A stretch of DNA of 64,000 bases from Jaminaea rosea (lineage: Eukaryota; Basidiomycota; Exobasidiomycetes; Microstromatales): positions 1 through 64,000 of the forward strand of contig NW_020289993.1 of NCBI RefSeq assembly GCF_003144245.1. Direction: 5' to 3'. Each line of letters begins with the position of its first letter. Positions within the stretch are counted from its first letter, which is position 1. Positions 39,611-51,000 of this stretch are shown here, one piece after another. Both the position numbers and the translations under genes were made by a program. Below the pieces are notes generated by a model. That model ran no database searches and was not told the origin of the DNA. It worked only from the letters and a program-made list of their open reading frames with translations.

Positions 39611-41490
39611 TCACTTCCCAATCTCACTCCTCAGCTTGGCGTCCTTCGGCACCCACACTCCAACGCTATGCGCGGGGCTACGAAACTCGGCCCACCCCTC
39701 GTCATTCACCTTGACGCTCGCCCCCTCCCCGAGCCACCCAATCGCATCAACCCACTCCGTCCCCTTATATCTCTGCCCCACCTCCATCCACTTCTTGCCC
39801 TCCTCCTCCCCGACACACAGCACCACCGCCATCCCATCGTGCTGCTCGCTCCCACCGCGCGTCCAACCTACACAGCTTGGGTGATCCCAATAATCGCGCT
39901 GCTCCCCAAAGGCAAAGTACCTGCGGACTTGCAGGAATTTCGCGAGATCGGACATGGGTGGAGTGGAGATGGAGGCCCCGTCCTCGGAATGGCACCCGTC
40001 GAGGTCACCGAGGAAGATGCAAGGGTAACCGGATTGGCGGAACAGGATGATGCTGTACGCCAGAGGCATGAAGTCGGGAGCAACGACGGACTCGAGTGCC
40101 TGGCCCTTTTGGGTGTCGTGGTTCGTTACGAGAGTGACGGCGTCGATTGGACGGGCTTGGACGATTGTACCGTCGAAGACCTTGCGCAGGTCGTAATCCT
40201 TGCCGGCGTTGCCCGCTTCGACGAGGTTGTAGTGCAGAGGGGCGTCGAATAGGGAGAATCTGGTGTGCGAGCGAGAGAGGGGCACGCTTGCTCGTCAGTC
40301 GCTATCACCTGAATGAATTGGCTCCGCTGCACGCACTGCTCGTCGCCAAACTTCTCCAGGTACTCGAGGCAAGCTTCCGTCTTGTCTGCCCAGAACTCGC
40401 CAACGCCAAACATGATGGGGCCTTCGCTCTCGTCGAGCTTGGGCTTGCCTTGCTCCTCGCGCAACTTGCGGGCTTCATCGCGGATGGCCGAGACGAAGTC
40501 GTGGATAAATTCTCTGCGGCAGCGAGAAGGGGCAGGGCGTTGGAGAGAGTGAGAGGCGAGGACGCTGAGCGTGAGGTCGCGGAACGCACCGGCTGATGTG
40601 TTTTACGGCGTCGAATCGCCAGCCTGACATAGGGAATGTGCGGATCATCCACTTTCCCCAATCAATGATATCCTTGGCAACATCGGGATGGGCATGATCC
40701 ACATCCGCTCCCATCAAATAATCGTACCCTCCCTTCTCCTGATCCACATCATCCGCAAAGCTCTTGTTCTTGCCCAAGATGCGGAATACGCCCTTGTCCC
40801 CCGTCTTCTGATCATAGTCGACTCCAGTGAAATGGTTGAAGTTGTACTTGAAGTCCGAGTACTTTCCACCACGACCAGGGAAATCGAAACCCGTCCAACC
40901 TTCGATGTCCCTCTCCTCTCCAATGGGCTTGGTACGATCATTGTCGTCCACCTGCTGTACGCGAAACGTCTCTGTGCGATTCGCCCCAAGCTTGTGGTTG
41001 AGCACAGCGTCCATGTAGCATGCGATGCCATTCTTGCGCAATTCCCGCATGGCTGCCTCAAGCTGAGCGCGAGTGCCGTACTTGGTGCGAGGGTCTTCGC
41101 CTTCTACGCGGGAGAACTCGCCAATGTCCCACAGATCGCTGATACCGTAGCCTACGTCGTCTGGTCCTGAGCCCTTGGTTGCGGGAGGGAGCCAGACGGC
41201 CGTTATGCCTAGCGAGGCGAAGCGGGGCGCTTGAGAGGCGAGCCATTCCCAGTGTGTACCGCCGCCGGGAGTGTCTGTGTGCGTGCGCGGGTGGGAGGAA
41301 GAGGCGAATAGGGAGTGGTTGGTAATGAGAAGCAGGAGGGAGGGAGATAAGAAGATGAGCGCGCAACTCTGCATAGTTAAAGCTCTCGTGGGTCTTCGCC
41401 GCCGTACTCACACCACTCGAAAGCCTGCAACATCGTACAATTGCGTTCCTGATCATCAAGGGCTGAGTGCTTGTCGGCTGCGTGCGCCAT
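39611..41490 (-). CDS. Intracellular GH13_5 alpha-amylase
   Basis: Four exons (41490-41412, 41274-40590, 40513-40337, 40259-39611; introns 137, 76, 77 bases) encode 529 residues. It begins MAHAADKHSALDDQERNCTM and runs straight into QAFEWYTPGGGTHWEWLA, with no signal peptide. Catalytic residues are visible: Asp248 (GWRFDAVKHIS), Glu294 (GVGEFWADK) and Asp362 (LVTNHDTQKG), with MDAVLNHK as region I. The sequence resembles bacterial liquefying amylases (subfamily GH13_5), a type kept inside fungal cells; in Histoplasma the related Amy1 is needed for alpha-1,3-glucan synthesis. A role in glycogen or alpha-glucan metabolism is therefore inferred. The first intron splits the Tyr codon of FEWY. Confidence 0.93.
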
Positions 41491-41817
41491 GATTACGAGC
41501 GAAGAGGGCAAGGGGGTTTGAGAGGAAAGGGAGGGAAGAACGGGGACGCCAACCGCAAAGGGTCCAGCGAGGCGAGGCGAGGCGAGGACGAGAGCGGCTG
41601 TGTTGGTTGGGGGACTCCGATGCACGAGCCAAGCTGCATGAGCGCCACGCGATTTGAATCGAGGGTCGAGAGAGCCGAGAAGGCCTTGCAATGCCTCCTG
41701 CTCTTCGACGACTTTACGAGGTGGGGATGTGAATTCGTTGTGAGCGACAAGATGTGAAATGTTGAGGTGAACACAGAAGACAATAAATCCAGGCGCGCTT
41801 GAGAAGCTCAGCTACCA
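41491..41817. other. Intergenic, amylase promoter
   Basis: About 330 bases with a GGCGA pentamer run at 41567-41587 just upstream of the amylase start. No gene is seen. Confidence 0.4.
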
Positions 41818-42580
41818 TCATCGTCCACTTCCTCCCTCGCTGTTAACATCACGCCTCACCCGCTTCTTCCGTCTCTCCCTTTCCTCCTCATCTACATCTC
41901 CCTCGTAGTCCTTGCCTGTCTTCCCCGCCACACGATCCTGCTGCGAGCTCCCTTGCACCCACTCAGCCTGAAATTCCTCAATACTGTTCCTAACACTCTC
42001 GCCGTGTTCCGAGATAGATTTGGGCCACGGACTTGCGGCTGCTTCATCTTCTTCTTTGTCGACATCATCGTCGTCGTCGATGGGCAGCCGTGACCCTCCC
42101 TGATAAGCTTTTCGGCTCGCCTCTTGCTTACCCGCCCCCAAATTAGCCATGTCTTCCTGGCTCGCTGCCTTCTCGCGAAGGCTGGATCCAATGTCCTCCT
42201 GCGGTTGCTCCGCGGACATGCTGTCCCGCATCGCCTTCTGCGACTCGGCGCGAGGTCGCGTCACTTCGGCCACTGCGGGGTAGCCGATTGATCAGATCAC
42301 AGTGTCAGCTCTCGTCTTCGACGCCAGAAAAGGAGAGCAGATGAATAAAGGCGCTTCACTCACCAAATTTGCGCATACTGGCAGGCGTGCACGCCCAGTC
42401 GGCCCATTTCGTTGGGCCCATGTCGCTCGATGTGTCGCCGACTTGGCCATCGTTGACGTCGAAGATGGATCGTGCGACTGGTGGCTGCTGAGGGGAGGAT
42501 GCGGGAAGACGGACCTCGCCCCGAGCAGCAGCAGCAGCAACAGCAGCTGAAGCTGTGGCTAAGGCAGAGGTGGGGGGCAC
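41818..42580 (-). CDS. Acidic unrecognised protein, start uncertain
   Basis: Two exons are supported: one ending MGPTKWADWACTPASMRKF and a second, to stop at 41818, beginning VAEVTRPRAESQKAMRDSM; they join cleanly across a roughly 90-base intron. The C-terminal part is acidic with basic patches (DDDDDVDKEEDEAAA, EEERERRKKRVRRD), suggesting a nuclear protein. Upstream the frame enters a CAG/GCA microsatellite (42580-42622) read as poly-Ala with no ATG; the nearest ATG (about 42645) is in the CAG frame and reads MSSDEHTE followed by poly-Gln, then stops. So the start could be the internal Met of DMGPTKW, an unseen exon, or a different repeat length in the living strain. Family unknown. Confidence 0.5.
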
Positions 42581-42586
42581 TGCTGC

Positions 42587-42622
<36 letters not shown>
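42580..42622. repeat. CAG/CTG triplet microsatellite
   Basis: Ten or more CTG units on the plus strand with one TCT-type interruption near 42591, at the 5' end of a minus-strand gene. A second, shorter, imperfect CAG tract lies at about 42526-42550. Confidence 0.9.
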
Positions 42623-42624
<2 letters not shown>

Positions 42625-43007
42625 GGTGTGCTCGTCACTGCTCATCGACTACGAGGCAACGAGGGATCTGGTTGCTGGATGTGATGGGATAGGTTGAAGA
42701 TGAAGATAAGAGTGAGTGAGCTGCGGTGAGGTGAGATGCTCATGCTGTCGTCGTCGGTTCGCGATGAGCGAGCGGGCGGGTACCTGAATGAGTGAGCGAG
42801 CAACACGACGATGACAATGAGCCTGAAATGGTGCAATCGGCACATCTCCTTCCTTCATCTCAAAGGCCGCGATAGCGCGCTTTGCCCATCCTCGTTGCTC
42901 CGATAGAGACACTTGAGCTCCTCACAATCACTACCACGAGCACGCCCGCACCACTTCGCATTGCTGATCAGTGAATTCGTATTACTCCCCTGCCCTCCCG
43001 ACGCTCA
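42623..43007. other. Intergenic, no gene seen
   Basis: About 385 bases. A minus-strand open segment (42912 to about 42790) might hold an upstream exon of the acidic gene, but no donor/acceptor pair gives a clean frame. Confidence 0.3.
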
Positions 43008-44238
43008 TCATCCAGCCAACATCTTCGGCCTACCCCCCAGCATAATCTCCCCTTCAACTGCCCTCCTATTCACTCCCACCCTCTTCAACAAACCCAAATA
43101 CCCTTCCTCGCCCTTCTCCCTCCTCCAATACTTGAGCAACCTCGCCCGCTTGAAAGTCAATAGTCCCATACTACGTCGCGTCACCTCGTCTTTTCTGAAT
43201 TGCGGTTGCGAGAGATGCTCGTGCAACATGTGCAGCCGATAAGTCAGGATAGCCACTTGAGTCTCAACGCTACCCGTGTTGTTCCCGCCACCAAAGTGCG
43301 AGATGATGCGACGCTTGTTCTCCAGGTCGATGCCCTTTGCAGAGGCGTTTCGTAGGTCGAGGACACGCGAGAGGACAGAAGCGCTCTGTGCCTCTTGTTG
43401 TTGGAGGGCCTCAAACTCTCTCTGCACCTGTTCCGCCAGAGGAAGGCTGTCCATCTCTTCTTCTCCCGCTCTGTATTTCGCACTGCCACTCCTCGGCCCA
43501 CTGCCCGCCTCAGCGTCGGCCAATGTGTCGAGGACGCGATCTTTTGCCACTACGTCGGGGAGGTCCTTGAAGAGGACCTCGCGCTCGTCGTCGCCCATGC
43601 CGAAGTTGAGGCGCAATGGCCCGCCAAGGCTGAGCTGTCTCTGTTGCTCCTCGGGGGTACCGAGCGCGCCAGCCGTGGTCGACGGGGTCAAATTGCCACG
43701 ACGGTCCTCTGTCAGACCCCAGGCATCGGATTTGCTCAGGAGGATGGACTGTTGGTGCGAGAAGAGAGGCAGGAAGATGGGGGTTTGGGCGTTTAGTCTT
43801 ACTCTGCTTCGAGCCAGATGGAGCACTGCGCCTACCCACCTTGAGCTCACATCCCTCCCACAACGCCTCATCATTCACTCCTGCCTCTCTGCTATTCCCC
43901 ACCCTATAACCCAGTACCGGGTCCGGACGAGTCTCTTCCGCCAGCTGACGGCGCAAGGCACGTTTCTCCAGGTTGAGCTTCTTTCGCTGCTCTCCTGCGC
44001 GTTTTTGCGCCTTGGTGAAATGTTGTGCCGGGGCTTTGCGAGTGCGAGCTTGCGCTTGGGTTGCGTAGCTGTGAGAAGAGGAGGAGGGGATGGGGCAGGA
44101 GGAGGAAGAAGAGGAGGAGGAGGAGGCGACGGAGGATGAGAGGGAGGAAGATGCCAGAGTAAGGCAGAGAGACTCGACGACTGTTCCTGCGCGAGCGGTG
44201 GGAGTGACCGCCCGTCTGCCGAGGGCTACGAATGCCAT
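43008..44238 (-). CDS. MRPS28: Mitochondrial ribosomal protein uS15m
   Basis: Exons 44238-43840 and 43748-43008 (intron 91 bases) encode 379 residues. The N terminus is Arg/Ser/Ala rich (MAFVALGRRAVTPTARAGTV), a probable mitochondrial presequence. The S15 domain is at about 290-370: HFGGGNNTGSVETQVAILTY, LHEHLSQPQFRKDEVTRRSM and LLTFKRARLLKYWRRE. uS15m binds small-subunit rRNA in the mitoribosome, where it supports early assembly. The long region between the presequence and the S15 domain (EREVLFKDLPDVVAKDRVLD and neighbours) is usual for fungal homologues. Confidence 0.95.
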
Positions 44239-45060
44239 GCTGTCTTCAACCTTGACTTTGTTGCTCGCTCTTGGTCGGAAGGAGTGACAACTTGGTAACG
44301 AGGAAGCTTCGTCATTTGGCCTCAACGACTCACTCTCCCTCTCTCTCATCTCTCTGTCCGCCCTCGCCCTTGGCCCGACTTGCGCGGCTCACCCGACGAG
44401 CCCGCTTCCTCCTCCTCTCTGGCTCCGCTCCGTTTCTTCACTCAGCCAGCCCGCCCGCCCGCTCGCTCGCTCAAAAGTCCACCTCGTCACTGCGCCCCGT
44501 CTTACTTCCCTTTTTTTCCTTTGATCAAAAAAAGTAAACCGTGAGTACCCCCCTACCCTCACCCTTCACCGCACGACTCCCTCAATCCAGCCTGCTGACC
44601 TCGATCATCCTACCTGCTCCCCTTTCTCCCTCGCAGCGACCAGCCACACCTTCCTACCGCCATACTCCACGGCAGGAACGTGCCAAGGCCTCCTCCCCTC
44701 AAAAGGGGTGCGGGGCCGTGGTTGGGGAGAAGGATGTGATATCTTCACGCTGATATAGGAAGCTGGCCGTCCGAACGAAGAGGGACGTGTACGGTGCTGA
44801 TGATGCGTGGGACATGCCGACCGAAGAGAGCGGAGGGGGAGCTCTCCAAGTGATGGGGAGGAAAGAGAAAGCAGGCCGTATTGGAGATGAGAGCAATCAT
44901 ACCATGCAATTCTTGCGTTTACGCTGCGAGGCTGCGCGTGCTTGTGATGCTTTCGTTGCATTGAAATGAGTGTGGGAGAGGTGTGATACAGCTATTTGTC
45001 TGTCTGCCTTCGTAGGCGTCTAATGAATCCCACATCTACGTCCTCGCCCCTACCCCGTCT
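44239..45060. other. Intergenic with intron-like segment
   Basis: About 820 bases between the uS15m start and the LETM1 stop. No coding gene can be supported; an intron-like segment at 44541-44636 (listed separately) hints at a plus-strand transcript. The first ATG after it is followed at once by a stop; a later one (about 44815) opens 51 codons of no known family. Confidence 0.35.
44541..44636 (+). other. Candidate intron of an unidentified plus-strand transcript
   Basis: GTGAGT at 44541, a CTGAC branch-like motif near 44594, a pyrimidine tract and CGCAG ending at 44636 form a 96-base intron matching the local consensus. No ATG precedes it on this strand between 44281 and 44540, so it would lie in a 5' leader or a non-coding RNA driven from the uS15m promoter side. 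Confidence 0.3.
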
Positions 45061-45598
45061 TCACTCTTCCTTGACAATATCCTCCCTCCTCAACTTCTTC
45101 TCACCATCTTCCCCCTTCTTCTCCCCCTCTGACTTCGTACTCCCCACCTCCTTCGACGCCTCACCACCACCCCCTTCCCTTCGCTCCCCGCGCATCTCCT
45201 TGCCCAACTTCCTCCCCTGCCCAGCAATATCCCTAATCGAGTCCTCCCTCACGATGCCCAATCCACTCTCCTGCTTCGCAAGAGCAACAACCTCCTGCAA
45301 TGGGATCAGCCCATCCTTGTCCTTATCCATCGAGTCGACCAATCGCTCCAGAACCTCCTCGTCCGGCCTGTGCTTGATCAAACGCAGGGCCGCTTCGACG
45401 TCTTCGACGCTGATCTTGCCAGAGGCAGAGGCCTCGATGATGTGCATCTTGGAGCCGACCTCCTCCTCGTACGCGAGGAGCTGAGAGTCGATCTTCTCCA
45501 GCATGCCGCGAACCCTTTTTGCCAGGGAGCGGGAGACGGCCGATTGGTTGACGGGCTGCTGTTGTTGCGCCTCGCCGTCCTCCGGCGAAGACGCTTGC

Positions 45599-45641
<43 letters not shown>

Positions 45642-47683
45642 TGCCGTCTTCGGCCGCGACCTGGCTGGCAGTCTCGGCGCTCACCTGCTGCGGCTCCTCC
45701 TCGCCGGGAGTGGCGGATACTTCCTTGATCAGGGCGGCGAGCTCCTCGCGCTCCTTCTCTACGGAGGATTTGGCACTTAGCAGGCTGAGAGCCTCTCCAA
45801 GCTCAGTCAGCTGCTCGTTGGTCATCCTCAGCTCCTCCGACTCTGCACTCTTTTCGGCCTTCTTCTCCCCATCAGCAGCGGACCCTTCCTGCTGTTCAGG
45901 CTTGGTCGCCTTCTCTCCCGCGCTTACCTCACCCTTGGGCAGAAGTACCCGCGCATCCTCCTCCTCGCGGGCCAATCGCGCTTCCTCGACCTCCTTCTTC
46001 CTCTGCCTCTCCACACGTCGCGCTTCCTCCTCCGCGGCCTCCTGCTCTGCCTCATCCTCAATCAACTCCTCCTGCTGCTGCAGCACCTCCAACCTCTGCT
46101 TATTCGTCGCACTATCCTTGCTGACATTCAGCTCCGCCTCATTGATCAAGTTGTCCGGTAGCGAGGAAAGGGTGAGCTCCAAACTCTTCATCTGCGAAGC
46201 GGCATTCTCCTCTCCGGAGGGAACGTAGTTGAATGCTTTACTCAAGATCAGCAGAGTGCCGCTGATACGCTGAGTGATGTGCAGCTCGATCCATTGGCGA
46301 AGCTCGTCGCGCAGCCTGTCCTCGCCGAGGTTGAGCGTCTGAATACCTCGGGAGCCACAGGCGCTCTGCAGCTCGTGCTGGGTGAGCTTGTCGAGCCCCT
46401 CGTGCTGAATGACGATATCGTCGCGCCTGATCCTTCCCAGCTTCGTTCTGATCTGGTAGCGGAGGTAGTTGTCCGTGCCAAAGGCATTGATCTGCATGTA
46501 GCGACACATGCTGACCAGCTGAGGGCGCGTCAGGTTGTCCAGCGTCAAGTCATCGTCGAAGAGCTTTGCCACTTTCACAATGTCCGAGTCGCTAGGTTGT
46601 TCTCCCGTTGCTCGGACCTTGCGAAAGAACTCTTTGAACTCATCGCTCGTCTTTACCTGCTCCGTCGCCTGTATGCCGCCCTCCCTGATGGTGCCCTGGA
46701 GGAACTTGGCCATCTCCAGTCGCACCTTAATGAGGCCGCGACGCTTCGTCTCGACGGCGAATTTGGACTCGAAGGTCGAGGGTAGCATGTTGGGGAAGAT
46801 CTTGATCGCTACGGGGAGGAGGAGCTCACCAAAGGGGACGATGATGAAGGGTGCAAAGGGGATGAGGCGGAGAAGGTCTGCAAAAGTGCGCTTCAGTTGG
46901 CGATGCTCTCGGCGGGTGAGGCTGTATCCGAGAAGGAGGCGGCGAAGCAGTCTTGAACTGATGCGGATCTCCTTGCCTAGCAACTTGGTGCCGTGCCAGT
47001 AGTGTTGGGCTTCCTCTCTGTGAGCAGAGCAAAATCATGGTCAGCTTCACGCCACGCTCGATCTCTCGCCGCGCCACTGCCACTCACTTCACCTTCTCCC
47101 ACACCCTCTTAACGACGCCCATCTCTCTCAGCCTCTTCTCCTCAGCCTCCTGCTTTGCCTTTTCAATAGCTTGCTTCTCCGCCAGCTGGGACAATGCCAC
47201 GCTCTCCTGGTTATGGGCTGCTCCACGCTCTCCACCTGGAGTGAGGGAGACGGGCGTGACGCGGGTAATGTCCGACGTGGCCGGTGGTGACGAGGTGGAG
47301 GATGATGAGGGTGTGGGGCGGGCTGATTGGTAGACTGGAGGGGAAGGCGAGGAGGACGAGGCCTTGCCGCTAGATGATGAAGGGGGTGGCATCCCCTCAC
47401 TCGAGCTATGCTGCTGTTGCTGCTGTTCCGTATGCAGTCGACGAGCAATCAGGGCGCCAGGATGCATCGGTGAGGCAGACGCCGCAGCAGTCCATCTCTT
47501 ACGAGTCTGTGGCGACGAGCTGGCCGGCCTAGCCACAGCGGCTGCTGCGCTGCTCGACAAGAGGCGCACGAGGCTACGCTGCTCAGCTCTTCGCAGGCCG
47601 GCGAGCATGGGCAGGCCCGCCACACCTGCGCTCGTTGAGCTGGGCAGGTGGTGGAGCATAGACTGTTGCTGCCAAGGTGGCAT
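45061..47683 (-). CDS. LETM1: LETM1-type mitochondrial cation/proton exchanger or ribosome-binding protein
   Basis: Exons 47683-47088 and 47017-45061 (intron 70 bases) encode 850 residues. A Ser/Arg-rich presequence region is followed by LETM1 hallmarks: EEAQHYWHGTKLLGKEIRIS, one TM segment (LRLIPFAPFIIVPFGELLLP) and the ribosome-binding-like domain (LTRPQLVSMCRYM, GTDNYLRYQIR, ELQSACGSRGI). LETM1/Mdm38 acts in the inner membrane in K+/H+ or Ca2+/H+ exchange and export of mitochondrially made proteins. The C-terminal half has coiled coils, a poly-Gln tract (about residues 655-672) and one canonical EF-hand loop, DKDKDGLIPLQE (about 762-773), a feature of animal LETM1 that yeast Mdm38 lacks. 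Confidence 0.93.
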
Positions 47684-48041
47684 CGCGGTGGACGGAGAGA
47701 TGAGGAGGTCAGACGTTGATGGAGAACAGAGAGATGACGAGGATAGAAGGGACCAGGAACCAGGAATGAGGGTACACCGCACCGCACCGCACCGCAACTG
47801 CGCTTCTCGACTCGCACTTGGCCGCCGCCGACGACGCCGGACTGAGCGGCCGAGGTTGGCCTGACCTCGACTTCGTGCCCTGACCCCCGACGAGACCGGT
47901 GCGCGGGCCGCGGGCCAATCCAAAGCATGCGCACGAGCCTACGCTCTAAGCTCACGCCTCTCCATCACACTCTCGTATTTACATGGTCATTCCATTCAAG
48001 ACACGATCCTGCATCTTCCACGTCTAGCGCTCAACCTCTTC
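47684..48041. other. Intergenic, LETM1 promoter
   Basis: About 360 bases between LETM1 and the myosin-I stop. Holds a CACCG/CGCAC pentamer run at about 47774-47798. No gene is seen. Confidence 0.4.
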
Positions 48042-51000
48042 TCACCTTCTTGGCGGTGGAGGCGGCTTCCCATTCGCGGCCCCAGCTCCCGGCTTAGGCG
48101 CAACAGGCGGCGGGGTCCCTCTTGCTGGCGTGCCGTTCCCACTTCCTCCCCCTCCCTCGCTGGCCTCCCTCTCCGCCTTCTTCCTAGCCAAAATAGCCGC
48201 CAATCCACCCTCCGTAGCCATCCCTGGCATCACGGCAACGGGCGCTGCTCCACTGTCCGCCATGACGCTGGTGGGCCGTTCAGAGGGTTTCGTGGATGCA
48301 GAGGAGGGCTTGGGTGCCACAGCCGGCTTGGGTTTGGGGGCGCCGAACCCTGCGCTCGCCCCTGCTCCTCCTCCAATGGCAGGCGCGGGCTTCGGCTTCG
48401 CTGTTGCGGATGGTGGGGTTGCGGCTCCCCCTCCGCCTACTTTTGGCGGGGCAGGCGGTGTCCTCTTGGCCGCCGGCGGGGGAGGGGCAGCTGCTGCGGG
48501 CTTAGGCTTGGGCGGAACCAGCTCCAAATACGTGGATGGGGCCCAGCCCAACGTCCCATTCTTGCTGACCATCCACCACCCACCACCCTCGTCCTTCTCC
48601 GTCACCTCAACCTGCTCGCCGGCCGTGAGAGCCATCTCACCCTCGTTGGAAGTCGCAAAGTCGTAGAGGGCCTTGTACATTGGCTTCTCAGGCGCGGCAG
48701 GCGGTGCGGCTGGACGTGGCGGTGGTGGGGCTGCGGATGTGCGCTTGGCTGCCGAGGAGGGCGCGGCAATGGGCTTGGCCGCTCCGTTCGTTGAAGCTGC
48801 AACCGGTGCAGGGGCGGGCTTCGTCGTGGTCGCCCCGGGCAACGCGGCAGCCTTCGTCGTCCTATTCCCCACGGGCGCCCTCTTAGGGGCCTGCTTGCCC
48901 GGCCCACCAGGCCTGAGCAGCTTGCCCTGCGTGATCGGTCGCACCAAACCGGGCTTCTTCTTCGGTGCTGGCCTTGACTGGCTGGTGGGCGCCTCCCCGC
49001 TAGGCACGCTAACAGTCGAGGACTTGTACACATCATCCCGCGGAATGGCCTCGTCCTTCTTGAAAGTGATCGTGGCCATCTTGTCCTTCTTCTTTTTGTA
49101 CTGCAGCGCATTATCCACGCGCAAGCTGATAGCCCCGTTCGAGCGCTGCAGGAGATGAACGACCAACTCCGTCTTGAAGTAGCAGTGGAAGACGGGGTCC
49201 CCCTCCTCTGAGCTTCCCCCGACGTTCAGGATGACCCAATCGTCACGCAGCGCCGATAAGCCGACCGTCTGGATGGAGGCGAGGGGCATTTTCCTCTCTA
49301 CCATCGTCTGGACCTGCTTGTTGACCATCTGCGTCACGATGATGTACACGGCCTTGTCGCTTAGAATGAGGAAGCGCGGACTGGGCTTGCTGGAGCGACC
49401 CAACCGCGAAACGAGTAGTTCGATGCGAGAGCTGAACGCCACGCTCTCACCCGGACCCAACTGAGCCACTCGACGGAGCATCTCCCCTTCCGCTGAGCCG
49501 CTCTGCCCGTTGACGTCGAGGTAGTCACCTAGGAAGCGGCGCGACCCAAGCAAAGAGTAGCGCCTTCGCTCCTTGCGTCCCGCCAGGACGTCGTGGCCAT
49601 ACTGACGCAGCTGTGCGTAGGCGATTCCCTTCTTCTCCCTCATCCACATCCCCTGAATGCGGCGCGCGCTCTCATCCTTGTACCTCAGGTAAGCCCTATA
49701 CGCCCGCTGAATTCGCGTAGCCATATTGTGCCAGTAGCGATCGCGCATTGTCTCGAGAGCGAAGATGGTTTCCGGCGCCTTGACGAAGGCTTTTGTTGCC
49801 CCTAGCTGCCACTCCTCCTTTGGGATGCCAGTGTCGGTGAAGATGCGCTCGCACGCTGAGCGGCTGTCACCCTGCCAGGTGTATTCGCCGGCATAGCTGG
49901 TGTGCGGGCTCAACAGGTAGAAGCGCTGTACCACTCGATCGAAGGTATTTCGGTACGCAAATCCGGCGCGACGCACTCGCACGTTCTCCTGCAAGCCGAG
50001 GTACTTGACCTGATGCGTGCAGGCGGAATTGTCGTACTCTGTGCTGCTCTTGTTCTCGTTGGGCTTGATGCAGCGAATGTACGAGGGTTGCGCCTTCATG
50101 AGCGTGTCCACCAGCGCATTGGCACTCGTCTTGATGCGATCACCCGCAGTGGGCGGGCGCTTCTTACTGTCGGGGTCTGGTCGGTCCGGGAAAAGAGTAT
50201 GGAGGAACTGGTTGGAGGACGAGTCAACGAGATTGAGGATGTCCTTCAGAAGGGCGTCCTTGTTCTTCTCCGTCATTCCGGCTACCGTGTACATGACATC
50301 ACCGGCGTAGTGCTTGACGAGGAACTTGGAGCCTCGCGAGTCGAAATGCGGATTGGAGCTGAGCGAGCCCAGTCGTTGAACAAAGGAGTTGTCCGCGGCA
50401 CTGGGATCGGCGTGTGCCGTCGCACAAGCATCATTCAAAGCCGCAAAGACGCCCGGTGGCCGCTTCTCCTCGATCAAGTCGCAGACAACCTTGTTGTTGA
50501 AGTACTGGATCGGGGTCCACTTGATCCCCTCATCCTCGTACTCCTGCTGCTCCTGCTGGAGGGTGAGGCGAATAAAGATCTGCTGAAGCTTCTCGTTCAC
50601 AAAATTGATGCAGAGCTGCTCGAAGCTGTTGTGGTCAAAGATCTCGAAGCCGTAGATATCCAGCACCCCAAGCGTATTACTCGCCGCGGCCTTCGCTTGC
50701 ATGGAGATGTTGACGCGCTGGATGATCCACTCGAAGAGGTTGTTGTAGATGGCCTTTGCAAGGGCGTCTCGTACGGAAGAGGCTTGAGCGACGTTGAGCG
50801 GGACCTCGTAGACGGATCCTCGACGACCACCTCGCTGCGTCTCCATTACGCGCTGAGTGAGAGCCTTCTTGATCGAGTCGGAGTCGACTTCCAAGAGGTA
50901 GGCGAGGAAGTCGGTCACTCCTTCATCGGCAATGGCTGCGTTCTCGTCCTTGTCCAGCGCAAAGGTGATGTTGCCGCACCAGAGGATCGCAGCGACCATG

